DNA of 64,000 bases from Sipunculus nudus (GCA_026874595.1 CM049311.1:57870453-57934452); one strand, 5' to 3'; shown: positions 1 through 12,542, counted from the stretch's first letter. Made by a program: numbers and translations. The notes: generated by a model from the sequence alone, not told the origin.

Positions 1-183
1 CCATTTTTAGTGACTAGTTAATTAATAGTTATTTTAATTTCATAGGTAACATCATCAGTTTTTTATCTTATTGTTTATTTAAATATAAAGAAATAAGAAA
101 TAATACATTATATAGTATATACTTTAGTTTAGTGTGAACTGCAATTTCGACCGACGGCGCGTTACATAAATACCAACATCTGA

Positions 184-906
184 CTGTATGCGGATGACGC
201 TTCTATATTTGTAGTTGGAAGAAATATGGAGAGCATGTCTAGAAGCTTTAACGATGATTTTTTTATCTATTGAAAAATAGCCTGAGAAATGGTTCGTCAC
301 ATTTAATCCTCGAAAAAATAGAAAAATTAACATTCAGCAGGATAAATGTAACAATATACGCCTGTATAAATGTTAGGACAGCCGCTGATATCGGTGTCAA
401 ATAAAAAAAAACATTTGGGTGTTATTTTGAACGAAGGTTGCGCATGGAAAGATCACATAAATTATATTTGTGAAAAAGCCAGCAGGAGAATGGATGTAAT
501 GAGTTCACTTATGTATAGACTAGATAGGAATGCTTTGGAAATTTTGTATCTCTCTTTTGTTAGACTTGTCTTAGAATATGCATGTGAACTGTGGGATGGG
601 TGCACTGATCCATAAGTACCCCAAATTGAATCAGCGAGAATAGTGACTGGTGCAATAAGGGGCACCAGCCACCATTTAGTTTATAAAGAAACCGGATGGC
701 AACTAATAAGTAAGAGACGGAAGATTAAAAAGCTTATCCAGTTCTTTAAAATGGTCAGTGGATTGGAACCACTATATATGCGCGATTTATCAGCAGATGA
801 GGTCGGAAACAATGGGTATGGATTGCGTAACAGATATAATCTGTGTCCGCAAGCAACTCGTAGGTCTGTACGGCAAAACACTAAACTGTGCCATAATATG
901 ATGTAA
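184..906 (+). pseudogene. Decayed non-LTR retrotransposon reverse transcriptase, C-terminal half
   Basis: The plus strand encodes pieces of a LINE-type reverse transcriptase. The catalytic box reads LYADD at 184-198, followed by SIFV. A stop near 272 and a frameshift near 320 then break the frame; FNPRK and EKLTFSRI lie in different frames. From 370 the thumb region reads KHLGVILNEG and later LSFVRLVLEYACELWDGCTD. An in-frame TAA at 613-615 interrupts it, and the same frame resumes with ESARIVTGAIRGTSHH and continues to 903. These motifs are typical of the region after the polymerase core in Jockey/CR1-like elements of marine invertebrates. The 5' half, endonuclease and any poly-A tail are not visible. 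Dead copy; the clade is uncertain. Confidence 0.85.
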
Positions 907-974
907 AATATTTTGAAAAATATATTTAGAATTTCATAAGTTTACATTTATGTCTGCTTTACAGAGAATGTGGG

Positions 975-2116
975 TACACCCTTCCATTCCATTCAGCAAA
1001 AGAATTATCATTGACAACTATAATCAGTATTTGAGGTAGTGGTATAAGAACTAAAATGAAATATGAGCCATTATTTACCATGGTATATAAAACATATTGT
1101 TATTAATTTGTTTGTGTACACTGCATGGCAAATATAGAATAGATAATCTGGTGATCTCCTGGCCTTTTAAGGGACGAGTTCAGAGATCTAATGAGAGAAC
1201 AAATTTTATTTTTATTATGTGAATGTCATGCTCAATTCAGGGTTTATACATAGTAAAAACCACAGGCAATCCATACCCAATACCAGACGTAAAAATTCTG
1301 TGGCCTATACCACATAATTACGTACAAAACATGTTCAAAGCCGAAGTGGCCATTAATTCCCATACGGAATATTTGTTGGTTATTATGCAAGACATCGACA
1401 AAGAAAACCGTTTATACTATATACAGTATATGTTATATAATTCCAACAAATAATTAGTTCTCTATATGAAATTTATTCTTTAAATCACATATAAAGATCT
1501 GTATATGGAAAAAACGGCTTTATTTCTTGCTTTCTCGCAAAATTACCCCAAAAATAACGATTCAGGGAGCTGGCGAGTGTGTGAATATCCGCTAGACAGT
1601 TGCTGACATGGATTTTGGATAAAACTTTTAAGTCACGAACGTTGACATCAACTATACAATTCACCCTTCTTTAAACGTTTAAACCCAGTAAAGAAGGGTA
1701 TCTTTGTTAGAGAAGGTGAGTGAAATTTGTTTAGAAGGACTGCACGCTGCATATGTAAATCATTACATCATTATAATATGTATATCATATAACCATATAG
1801 CTGATCAAAAGTCAGAAACCATTCACACAATAAAAACCACAGGTTACATTCGGTAACAAATGATCAGAATTTGTAATTTAACAAAGTCATGCCATCCTGT
1901 TCTGTTCTGTTTTGATGTGCTCGAATAAAACCAGCCATGCAGCCTGAGATATTTAACACATTTTCTGTTCACAGGGGAATTTAATGATGACGAATGGTTT
2001 TGTCAACATGCTTTAACATTGTGGTTAACCACGAGTCATCTAGTATATTGATTGTATACCAAATTATAATGACTGTTGCTAGATTGTTTCCCTCTTAATG
2101 AGGTGAAGATGGAAAT

Positions 2117-2161
<45 letters not shown>

Positions 2162-3310
2162 ATATTAAATTATATACAGTGGAACCTCTCCTAGTGGGCA
2201 CCTCTATAAAGCGGGCACCTCTATAAAGTGGGCACTTTTGGGCTGTCCCGTTTTATATTACTATATCTTTATTGCGGGTAACTTGCTCAGAATATACTGA
2301 TCTTCCAAAAATCCCTGATAATAAATACAATTTTCAACATATAAACAAACAGCATGACAGTATTATATAGCAAGTGAACATATACGTGTAAAAAAATGTA
2401 ACTGAAGATATAATATGTTCTTAGTTCCTGTACTATAAAACATATTTGTTTAACGAATAATATTAAGAATTCGTATGGTGGCCCATTCAGGTTTTCAACC
2501 GATGTCCATGAGGTTTCATTAGTAGTTATTGCATTGTATGAAAATAAATGAGAATAATTCGATTCATTCAGACCACAAGTGCAAGGTATCAGTGTTTGTA
2601 TGTTTTTGTGGGTTGTGGCAAAGCATGCAGTGCACGTTTTCTTACTCCTCCTTTGGATTATTTTTTATGTAGACTTTTTGCTCACAGGACATAAAATGAT
2701 TAATAGTGATTTCTGCCACATTCATGGTTGTCATTTAACGTATGCAACACCTGTACAGCGGTAAACAAATGAAGAAACAGTAGATTTGAATGAATGCTAA
2801 AACTTTGAAGCATCTAAAAGAAATTTTTAAAACTTCCATATATATTCAGTCTATATTCTGAATAGAAGCTGTCATACAATATTCCTTAAAATATTTGTAT
2901 GTATAATGTGCATGCGTTCTCTTTAAATCAGAGTTACGTTTAAATCATTGACACATAAAACAAGTGGTATATAAATATAAATATATGCCTTAGTGGCTCG
3001 CATGCCATTGAAAAAACTGATATTATTTTAATTAACTATTTAAGAAGCTAATTCATAAAGGTATAATATTGTTTAAATACATGTTATTTTATTAAATGTT
3101 ATAATGTAACATATTGTTCTTTTCAAATTTCATGCATGATGGTTAACACGTTTTTGTGGATTTCTGGCCTTGGGCCCGAAATTTCTCTGAAAAAAAAACT
3201 AGTGTTGAGTTCAAAAATAATTAATTTTAAAAAATTACGGATTCATATTTAATTGCAACCCGCATGGCGTGAATATTTGCATGCATTTTGCGAAATTCGA
3301 CACATTTGTT
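975..3310. repeat. Flanking segment, copy A of a large diverged duplication
   Basis: This stretch aligns in order with 8575-12765. Shared landmarks include AAAACCACAGG near 1257, TAATTACGTACAAAACAT near 1316, GCTGACATGGATTT near 1602, GTCACGAACGTTGACATCA near 1632, AACATGCTTTAAC near 2007 and GAAATTCGACAC near 3292. Matches are patchy with many indels, so the duplication is old. No coding capacity is convincing. An AT microsatellite lies at about 2119-2166. Confidence 0.75.
2119..2166. repeat. (AT)n microsatellite
   Basis: Alternating AT/TA run with one TTT interruption. Confidence 0.95.
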
Positions 3311-3774
3311 AATTATTCTTTTTCAAACGTTTTGGCAACAAATTTCGAGTTTGTTGCACCCCGTCATTATGAGGTTTATTTCGATTTTTTCTTAAAGTAA
3401 TTCCTTGAGATGATATTTCAATACATTCCCCCTCTGGATATACCAACTTTTGTAAAGATATTTTTCCAAAATAGAATGGGTTACTGTAATGGGTTCACAC
3501 TTGGAAAATTATATGAGGAAATGTATAGTGATAAATGCAATGGTAACAATGTTTTAATTTTGAAGGATCATATTTTAAATTAAAATTTAAAAATATAAAT
3601 AAGCATATAATTTAAAAACCTTACCGTAATTTTTGGTATAAACAGGCAAATTTAGTTCTAAAGAATAAAAGATCATGCGAAGGTCATAGTTGATAGACCA
3701 GATATAAATTTTGTACAATGCACTCCATATTACATTGGACCATCAACTCCTCAACCACTAATGACCTGGATTAA

Positions 3775-3780
3775 TTTATT
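3775..3780 (-). promoter_or_regulatory. Candidate polyadenylation signal of the Ig receptor gene
   Basis: TTTATT on plus, AATAAA on minus, 85 nt beyond the stop codon at 3865. Position fits a short 3' UTR; AT richness means chance occurrence is possible. Confidence 0.4.
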
Positions 3781-3841
3781 TCTTTCGTAACAAAAGCCTG
3801 ATTTTCATATATTGTTTATATGTTGTAACTTTACGTAAACA

Positions 3842-3872
3842 TAAGTTGGTAGTCCGCAGTTCACTTAAACCT
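3842..3872. repeat. 31-bp repeat overlapping the receptor stop codon, copy 1
   Basis: Matches 4833-4863 with one mismatch (3851 A versus 4842 T). It covers the TAA and last codons of exon 5 on the minus strand. Confidence 0.85.
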
Positions 3873-4394
3873 TCTCCAATGTGAAGCGTTTCGTTGCTAC
3901 AGGTCTCTTCCTCCCTTGAACCTGAGGTTTTCGACCCTCGTCCACGGGACCGTCAGACAACGTAAGATAATCATGTAAAGGGCGTGAATCAACAGGAAGC
4001 TGAACAGAAACATTCCCTGGGCCGCCTTTGTCCACCTTCTTTTCTGAAGTAATATTTGATCTTCCAGACCGAATTTTTGGTTTCTGATGGGTTGTAGGGG
4101 TTGATGGTTTGCCTGTTGGTAGGGGAGGGGGAGGCGAAGTCGGGCGAGCAGGTTTCTTTTTTTTCAGGAAACTCCTCTTCTTTTTTATCATGCCCTTTAC
4201 TCGACCGTCACGTACAGTAGGAACGTTCTGATTTTCTCTAGACACGTTTCCTTTTGTCACATTTGTGATGAGTTTCGTGTAGCCCTGTTGTACCTTTGCC
4301 TCGGGGGGAATGTTACAGTACTGAGGACCTTCTTCAATTTTTAAGTTATCTTCACAGATCTTTTCATATGGCTCACTGTAAATGGATTCTGTTC
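3865..4394 (-). CDS. Ig receptor exon 5 (cytoplasmic tail and stop)
   Basis: The acceptor TTGACAG precedes 4394. It encodes residues 294-469: IYSEPYEKI, YCNI (a Grb2-type YxN motif), YTKLI, KKKRSFLKKKK, a proline run, HDYLTL, and a terminal RFTLEKV before TAA. Confidence 0.8.
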
Positions 4395-6875
4395 CTGTCA
4401 ATCATATATTGTCATAATGTAGGCTATCATAGATCAGCCGTCAAGACAAATGAAAAGAAATCGCGTTTTTTTTATTTTTTTTTATATAAAAGTGTTTCAA
4501 TCAGCATGAAAGATGGACACAAAAAACTATTTTTATAAAATGTAAAGTAAATTTAAGTAGTACTACCTGACTCTCTATCCTGTTTTAGCATCGGATCTGT
4601 ACGGGAAGAAACTCTAGGCGATTTTCCCAGTTCCGTTGTTTCAGAACTTGTCCCTTTATAACGCAGTCTGCGCCAGAGCCCTCTTATGAAGAATACAGCG
4701 AATATCACAAATACTATCAGTCCTACAGACCCGCAGGCTGCCCCTGTTACCATCCGTTTGGTTTTCCAAGGTACCTCGTCTATCAAAAGACAGATTAATG
4801 TATGACTGTATTACTTGTTTCCTGGAAAAACCTAAGTTGGTTGTCCGCAGTTCACTTAAACCTATGTTTCTATACATTATGGTTCGAAAAATGAAATATG
4901 CCCGTTCCCTTAAATTTACCTCTGTCAGGTGGCGAGGGGTATTATGTTTTACCCTTGGCAATTTAGTTTGTCTGTTCGCAGTTTTACGTAAATAGTTTTG
5001 AACTGATTTTGCTGGAATTTTTTGGAAAGTTTAAAAAATAACATTATATTATAGGTAATCTGGATCACCATCATGTTTTTCCATTCAACGACTCCCTTTT
5101 ATATTGTAATATACGGCTTTTTCTTTTGCCCCTTTCGAGTTGAAAAACATATAATGGAATAACCAATGTAATTGATGCTGAACTGTACCAAGCATTTCTT
5201 GTGTTGTAGTTTGATTAGGATATTGACATAGGTCGATTTTTCCCCTATTTTGAGACCACTTTCTTGTTTATTTTTTAAAAGATCATATATGCCACATATG
5301 ATACAGTATTATTTATTTTGGATCTCATTGCAAACTGTTATATGAAATTGTTTATTTTTACCAGCCCTGACTGAAATACTGGTAGATCATTAAGGTGATG
5401 CGTCTATTTCGTTTGCAGCAATCGTTAGTTGCTCTGAAATAGTCGAGTTATTTTATTTAAAAAAAAAATGATTTTTTTGGCTTATTCTCCTTTTCTTCCA
5501 TCCTTCACATGAAATATTTTAATGAATTAGGTCGGCAGTCACCACCAACAAAAAAAAAACAATTAATCTTACCAACATAAATTGAAGCATTCAAGATGTC
5601 CCCAACCAATGTCCTTGCCTGACACCAGTAACGCCCTCTGTCGCTCATTTCTGGGTCAATGATGGTCAGTCTCCCGTTAGTGGGGTCTTGGTGTGACCGT
5701 AAAGGCAACAGCCCTCCATATTTTGACCAGGTTACATGAGAACAGTTTAGGTGCTTACTAACCAGACAGGTCAGGCTCCAGATTTCCTTGTCATTTTCGT
5801 AGCACAACTTATACTTGATTTCTGGTCTCTGCTGGACATATGCTTGAATAAATATACATCATAAAAGATTATAAAATATGAACTACTCTCGATTTGACAT
5901 TTACGGTCTGTTAGGAATATTTATATTTATTTGTTTAAAATAAGAAGCATTGCTTAAACTAAGATATATGGAGTTGAGCAAATCATGACGAATGGCAGAT
6001 ATAGTCGTATGGCATTCTGATTTTCTGTCATTTAGGTTTTCCATTCACCGGTAACAAAGTGACTACCGATTAAACATATAATATTAAAGAATGTAACAGG
6101 TAGAAACAGTGACCAATGATACAAGAAAGCCTGCGAATGCATGATTAGGTGACTCAAATAAAATATCATTTGTTTGAAATTACATCCGTTTCATACCTCA
6201 CTTTATTTAACCAGCAAAAGCTAGCATACGAACTAGGTCAGTGTCAACAAAAAGAAACGATTAAATTATATCTAAAATACTAAACAATTAACTTGTTTGA
6301 ATAACATCTGAAATAATAAAAATGAATTTTATCTCATAAAATATAATTAGGCCAAAATATTACAAACAAAACAAATGAATTATAAATCTCAAATAATAAA
6401 ACGATTGGTTAATATATCAGACAGTGCAACGAATGGTGTATACCTGAAAAGTATATTATATGAATTATACAAACCAACTGGACTGATGTTGAAGAGGGAA
6501 TAAATATAAGTGATCTTGCGTTTTTCAAAAGTTGTGAATCGACATTGATAAACCCCCTGTTTGTTTTTCCTGAGGCTTTCAAGCCTTATCACTCCCTTGC
6601 CGTTATCCCTGATCTTTCCTATACTTCCCGCATCTATCACCTTTTCTGGTACAAATAGCTTCTTCTGTTCATAAAACCATTCAGTATTTCCACCAGGAGT
6701 TTTCGAAAGACCAAAGCTGATTATTTGTGTGTTCTTCCACGGCTTAAACTGACTACAATCCAGTATTATGCCTTTACTCAGTCTGACGTCAAATCTGCAA
6801 ATTCCTCTCACACAATCTGAATAAAAAAAAAATAACTAATAGAAAACATGATTTTTTTTTCATATGCGAGTTGTC

Positions 6876-6942
<67 letters not shown>

Positions 6943-7171
6943 CAGAAAATTTAGAAACGGAAGCACTTTTTGATCTTACATTTATATTGACTGGAGATTC
7001 CTATATTTCCTTTTAAACCCGTCCAGTGGGGAATAGAAATTATAATTAAGTGTATATACGGTCCGTATCGTCTAATCAACCTATTATATAATTTCTAAAT
7101 GGAAGTGTACACTTACGCATAAAATGTGTATACGCCAAGAGAAACGTGAATTGATTCGCTGCTAGATGCAT
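3865..7171 (-). CDS. Two-Ig-domain type I membrane receptor, complete five-exon gene
   Basis: Coding exons on the minus strand are 7171-7117, 6816-6475, 5842-5573, 4779-4567 and 4394-3865. They total 1410 nt (469 residues plus stop). Every junction has GT-AG ends and matching phase. Residues 1 to about 19 form a short signal peptide. Ig domain 1 (about 20-130) carries Cys in LDCSQF and GVYQC. Ig domain 2 (about 145-220) carries LTCLV, the core Trp in VTWSKY and DRGRYWC, with N-glycosylation sequons NCS and NAS. A transmembrane helix spans about 232-254. The roughly 215-residue tail has YxxI/L motifs at Tyr303, 319, 332 and 436, a lysine-rich block and a PPPPLP SH3-type ligand. It is probably a cell-surface signalling or adhesion receptor. 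The ligand is unknown and I recognise no named family. Confidence 0.82.
4567..4779 (-). CDS. Ig receptor exon 4 (transmembrane helix)
   Basis: It encodes a stalk (DEVPWKTKR), a hydrophobic helix ending FVIFAVFFI, then the stop-transfer bases RGLWRRLRYK. The acceptor GATAG precedes 4779; the donor GTAGTA begins at 4566. Phase 1 at both ends. Confidence 0.8.
4833..4863. repeat. 31-bp repeat in intron 4 of the receptor, copy 2
   Basis: Second copy of the 3842-3872 sequence, in direct orientation, 991 bp away and just upstream (on minus) of the transmembrane exon. Confidence 0.85.
5573..5842 (-). CDS. Ig receptor exon 3 (Ig domain 2)
   Basis: The acceptor TTATTCAAG ends at 5843 and the donor GTAAGA begins at 5572. 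It encodes a compact Ig domain with Cys, Trp, LTIIDPEMSDRGRYWC and a final strand ASIYV. It enters and leaves at phase 1. Confidence 0.8.
6475..6816 (-). CDS. Ig receptor exon 2 (Ig domain 1)
   Basis: The acceptor is a long T-tract then CAG at 6819-6817. The exon enters at phase 1 and encodes a V-type Ig domain with the cysteine pair about 82 residues apart. The donor GTTTGT at 6474 is weak but gives the only phase-compatible join I found to exon 3, reading ISPV|AYVQQ. A stronger-looking donor at 6443 would shift the frame. Confidence 0.75.
6880..6939. repeat. (AT)n microsatellite in receptor intron 1
   Basis: Uninterrupted AT alternation of about 60 bp between exons 1 and 2 of the receptor. 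Confidence 0.95.
7117..7171 (-). CDS. Ig receptor exon 1 (start and signal peptide)
   Basis: ATG at 7171-7169, 18 codons plus one base; hydrophobic FTFLLAYTHFM. The donor GTAAGT begins at 7116. The same exon with its donor is recognisable in the downstream paralogue remnant. Confidence 0.78.
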
Positions 7172-7864
7172 TTCTTCAGCTTTGTGGCTCAGAAATAAAC
7201 TGTTACATCAATATGAATATCCGCGAGTGTGTTTCCCCCTGTTTTGTATACGAAACAATGTCATGTGAACACTCTATCAATACAAAATATTCTGAAAGAA
7301 ACATAAATCATATGAATTCATATTGTTCATACAGATTGCATTAAATACTCATGAACTCATGATAAGCATGATTCACATTTGACTTGCAGTATTTGAGTGC
7401 CTCAAATTGATTCGTTTTATTGTGCATGATGCTTGATAAACCGAGGCAGATACAAGATACAAGATGAGCAGTTACATGGATTACATGTAGGGTATCGATT
7501 TGCTGTTTACTATAGTTTATGAAGAATGCATTGAAAACGGAGGCTATACCAATATGATCAATTGACCTTTGAAGCGCTTGTTCTTTAGAACATAGAATAT
7601 AACAGCAATGAATTTTGTTTGGTATGTGGTTCATATGTTAGTTTGTAATTGTGATGGTTTCATATAAATATATGGACCGTATAAGCCACTGCATGGTAAC
7701 CGATACCCCTTCAAGGTCAGACAAATGTCGCATACATAACCGTATATTCCTTGAAACAGGTTTGAAACAAATTTTCAGGATCCATATAATTATCACTTAA
7801 TTTTGGGGGCATCACTATATTATGAGTTCAGCAGAGGCGTTTTTCTCAAAACAGAGCAAAGTAT

Positions 7865-8300
7865 CTAAACCTCTTCTTATTGTCATCACTGAAGGTTTCA
7901 AGCCTCATCACTCTTTAGCCGTATAGCTCTTTTTCATCTGTACGTCCTCAATACATCGCCTATTTTAAAATGAAGTAAAACTTACTTACAAAGCACGCTG
8001 AATCTGGTTACAATTCAGTTACAGATTTGAATGAAATTGTGTAACAGAAATTAAAGATGTGACATTTACTATCGACAAGAACAAACACTTATGTATCTCG
8101 AATATGTCATCGTATGAATAAAAAATGATGACCGACGAAACCAGCACATGTCAATAAAATTACCAATATATACCCTTATCACCAAAGAGAATATGCATTA
8201 GTTTGATCATGCATGACGTGGTAAAATACAAAAACGTGCAGACTTACAAATAAAATATGTATATGTCAACATAAATGACATCTTGTTTGCCGCCAGAAAC
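7865..8300 (-). pseudogene. Remnant of a second Ig receptor gene (exons 1 and 2)
   Basis: Minus strand 8300-8236 reads LAANKMSFMLTYTYFI followed by the donor GTAAGT, closely matching exon 1 of the intact gene (LAANQFTFLLAYTHFM). The start codon is replaced by CTG. Minus strand about 8045-7865 matches the middle of exon 2 around ATAAGGCTTGAAAGCCTC, but has in-frame TGA and TAA and several indels. No Ig domain 2, transmembrane or tail exon was found nearby. This is a dead tandem paralogue in the same orientation as the intact gene. Confidence 0.75.
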
Positions 8301-9519
8301 AGGTTGTCATCTAGGCGTCAAAGGAAAAAGGCGCCTTTCCATTCGTTAAAGTTCATCTTTCCTGAATTGTGAAATTGTCCGACAACTACAAAAGTACTGC
8401 ATAAAATAGTAAATGAGTGGCAGGCTTATAAATTAATGTTCCTTTTGCATTAACCACATAACAGTTGCTTTAAATGCTAGTGTAATAATGTGATATGAGA
8501 TTACTAACAACAATGAGTACAGAATTGTATATGGTTACCTTTATGGTTACTTTACTAAGAGACTTGGCATAACCTTTCATTCAAAATTAGCAGGATAAAT
8601 ATGAAATAGATACCATTATTTGAAGAAGAGGCATAAGGACTAAAATGAAATATGGGATATAATTTACTATGATATATAACATGTTGTTTTAAGTTCGTTT
8701 GTGATCACTGAATTGCAAATATAGAATTGATAACCTGATGATCTCGTAGCTTTTAAGTGTTGAGTTCATAAAACTCATAAGATGACGAATTTTTTTATAT
8801 TATGTTACTATTATGCTTTATTTATGGTTTATGCAAAGTAAAAACCACGGGCTTTCCATAACCACATCCCCATCAGTAATAGAATATTATAGACGTCTGT
8901 AACCGCCACCAGTAAATTACGTACAAAACATTATACGGTTTCAAAGCTGAAGTGGTCAATGAAACCGACATAACCGTTTTGTTGTGAATCCGTTATAAGT
9001 ATTTTAAAATGGCTCTCTCTCCCAACTAGGGCTTATCAAAAAAGGAAAAATAATTTGTCCAATTTTCTACTGCACAGCCGATTACCTTGCATATAAGAAT
9101 ACAAGCCGAGCGCTGTAGATGTGGAAAGGGGTTTCCAAGACCATTATTATAGAGTTCTGTTTTGTTCGGTTGTACATGTGTACACAGTGAATGAAATCAT
9201 TATTTGTAGGGTCATAATGCAAGATTTCGACAAATAAAACCATTTTACTATATCATATGCAATTTATTCTTTATACCATATATAAAGACTTATACCTGGT
9301 ACAAACTGCCCTATGTGTTGCCTTCATGTAAAATAACCCTTTATATAACTGTGGGGGGCGTAAATATCCGCAAGATGACTGCTGACATGGATTTGAATAA
9401 ACCTTTAAAGTCACGAACGTTTACATCAGCTGTGTAATTCACCCTACTTTAAACTCGCCTCTTGTTTCCCAGTGGAGGACGCACAAGCGAAAAATAGCAG
9501 TGTTCATCTACAGGGTATC

Positions 9520-10010
9520 TTTTTTCGACGATGTCATCCCAAATGGACGGGTCTCAGGTAGACGGATCTTTTCGATCCCATCTTGACGGTCCGAGTCCGA
9601 CGCGTCCCAGTTGAGGGTCCAAGTCCGAGGTTTTATCAATAACGTATGGATTAAAGGTAAAACGAAGGCTAATAAATGCATACTATTTATATAAAGTATT
9701 TGAATGCATATATGAAAATATCAGGCAGTTCTTAAGGATGAACGGTTAATCCCCATAGACGATCCGGCTTATTGGCGACGCCGACATCATAGGCAAGCAT
9801 TACAAAGATTCATTTTAATATCATTTACCGTGCAATATTATTGCTGTTTTGTTGTCTTTTTGTCTTATTATTTTTTGGACATGTATATAGTTTTATTCAT
9901 GTGTATCTATGCAATTATAGAACAGTTTGAAACGTCCTGAAGGATGAACCGCTTATTAGCATGTGATATATCGGACTAAAAATACAAATTCACCTAAAAC
10001 CTAGCTTACC

Positions 10011-10069
<59 letters not shown>

Positions 10070-10566
10070 CAAATGAACATAAGTTGGCCCAATAATTCGA
10101 CCGCACATCGGTTATTAAAGTGGACGTCGGTTTTTTGGTTTGATATTTAAATGCATGATGATGTGTTCTTTTCATCCTGATGAAACTTATGAATAAGTTA
10201 TGATACAGATGACATTGGGGATAAAATTATTTCAGTTTTCACGGGATACACCAGAGAAGAAAATAGATAACGCAAAAATATCGGAAGCGTTTTAAATATT
10301 AATTCATATACCTAGGCAGCATAGATTGCGTTAAATTTCATATTTAACACCGTTTTAGATCAACAGATATCCAGTTTTATTTTTTTTAGCTTTTTAATTA
10401 AGCGTCATATCCCTATTGACTTAATTGTATGCTCACGTCACGTAAATATATATGGCGTCTAAATGGGACCCGTCCAACTGGAACCCGTCTAACGGAGACA
10501 AGTCTAAATGGGACCGTCTAACTGAGACCCGTCAAACTGGCGCCCTTCCAACTGATTCGTAAAAAA
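9520..10566. mobile_element. Foldback-type element with repetitive inverted ends
   Basis: The left end (9520-9620) carries units such as GACGGGTCTCAGGTAGACGG. The right end (10452-10566) carries the same units on the opposite strand, at least five times with small changes (GACCCGTCTAACTGG-like). Both ends begin with a T-rich TTTTTTNCGA block. The duplicate segment 975-3310 lacks it at the matching point, so it inserted after the duplication. No open reading frame of note: non-autonomous. No target-site duplication is certain. Confidence 0.6.
10014..10068. repeat. (AT)n microsatellite
   Basis: Pure AT alternation, inside the foldback element. Confidence 0.95.
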
Positions 10567-11398
10567 TAAGTTAATTAATGGTACAGGCAATCTAAACTCA
10601 ATCTGGAAGTTCCCTATTTAATGCATGTGTGCATGTGTGCCCGTTCCCAGATACTTTCATGTATAAAATTCGGATCCGCGATGCTATAATTATATATTAT
10701 ATTGCAACATTTAGTCCTATAATATATTAACAAATATTTCCATTTAGTAGCAACAGTGTACCGGTGTAAACCCATCCACAGAGGTGTTCAATGTTTCTGA
10801 TTCTTTGTCTGCTTTTCTCATATTAAATATTGAAAATACATGGTCAAACATAGCATCCCAACAAACGTGCAGTAAGAAAAAAAATGTTATTTTGCTCTAG
10901 AGTAACATGTACTTTAATCATAATTATAAAGTGTAACTGAAATGAGTAATTTTACATAACGTGTATGCTTGAAGCATTTTTGAAAATAAAGATTTTTTTC
11001 ACAAGTTTTGTAAAGGTTGGCAGCCTTGATTCATAACCCCTGATAGGTGGTCCCGCCCTGCATGTCTTCTATGTCATGCTTTGCAAATATTAAGTAAATT
11101 ACATGTCAGAGTAGTAAAATGTATAGAAGATCAAAATTTCGACCGGTGAGAATTGAATTTCAGAATGGTATAGATAAATCACTTCAAAAGGTGTAGTTTT
11201 CACTTTTGAAGTACAAAGATAGAATCACGTATCGTGCTTTATTTCACAGAATCGATTCCAAAATTGTGATAAGATTTTAAGAATTTGCTGTCCAAAAATT
11301 AATCAATTTAAACTAGTTTATCATAAACGTACTGTACGTGTTTGTAGAGGTTGACAAAATTTACGAATATCGACTTCATGCTGCATTTGTAAATCATT

Positions 11399-11565
<167 letters not shown>

Positions 11566-12326
11566 AGAGATGGTCAAGAGTTCGCAAATATGCACAACAA
11601 ACGCTGAACCACATGTTACTTCCGGTAACGAATGCCCCGCCCCAGTAATTCAACAAAGTTATGGCGTTTTATTTGGCAACCTCTGTACTGTTACAGTGTA
11701 ATTAACCTATAAAGTGGCCTCAATGGTTCGATCGGCTGTTATATAACCAGCCATGTAGGCTGGAATAATTAACACAGTTTCATCATATAGGAATTTAATG
11801 ATGACTAATGGGTTCGTCAACATGCTTTAACTTTGTGGTAAACCACGATTCATCTGATATATTGATTCTATTTCAAAATTACTAAATTGCTGTGGCTAGA
11901 TTAACAATGAGGTCAAGAAGGAAGCTTTTATATAATATATGGGGGTAGGGACATGTGTCGATGAAGGGGGGTAGTTGTGTGTATGGGTGTGCGTGCAGGT
12001 GTGTTAGTGCATATGTGGTAACAGACCAGTGCATATGTCTGGTTCCTCCCTTGAATTATTCTTTGAATATTGCTCGCAGGAAATTAAAGGATTAGATGTT
12101 AGTGTGATTCCTGTCACGTTCATGTTTGTCATTTAAATCATGCAATAACTGTACAGTGGTAATAAAATAAAAAAAAGAGGAGATTTTAATTAATGCTAAA
12201 AACTTGATACATCCAAATGAAATTTCTAAAACACCCGTATTAAGATTAATCGTTGGCATACAATATTTCGTGTAAGCCTATGTACATCCCATGTGAGGCA
12301 ATAAATAATGTATGATATTATCAAAT

Positions 12327-12328
<2 letters not shown>

Positions 12329-12358
<30 letters not shown>
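12329..12358. repeat. (AT)n microsatellite
   Basis: Pure AT alternation. Confidence 0.9.
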
Positions 12359-12361
<3 letters not shown>

Positions 12362-12542
12362 GTTTATATTATCACTTATAAGAGTTGTATTTTATGACCT
12401 CTTTATGAAGCTTCCTGTTACAAATATAGTTTGTGCATGTGATGGGCAAATTGTATTAATGTTTACGTTAACACACAATTTTGCTAAATGCTAATTATGC
12501 TATTTAAAGATATATTGTTACATATTGTATTGTTTTCACCTT

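Noticed and set aside
6437-6447. Donor CAG|GTATAC as the end of receptor exon 2
   Set aside because: A better consensus than the chosen site, but its phase does not fit any plausible exon 3 acceptor that I found.
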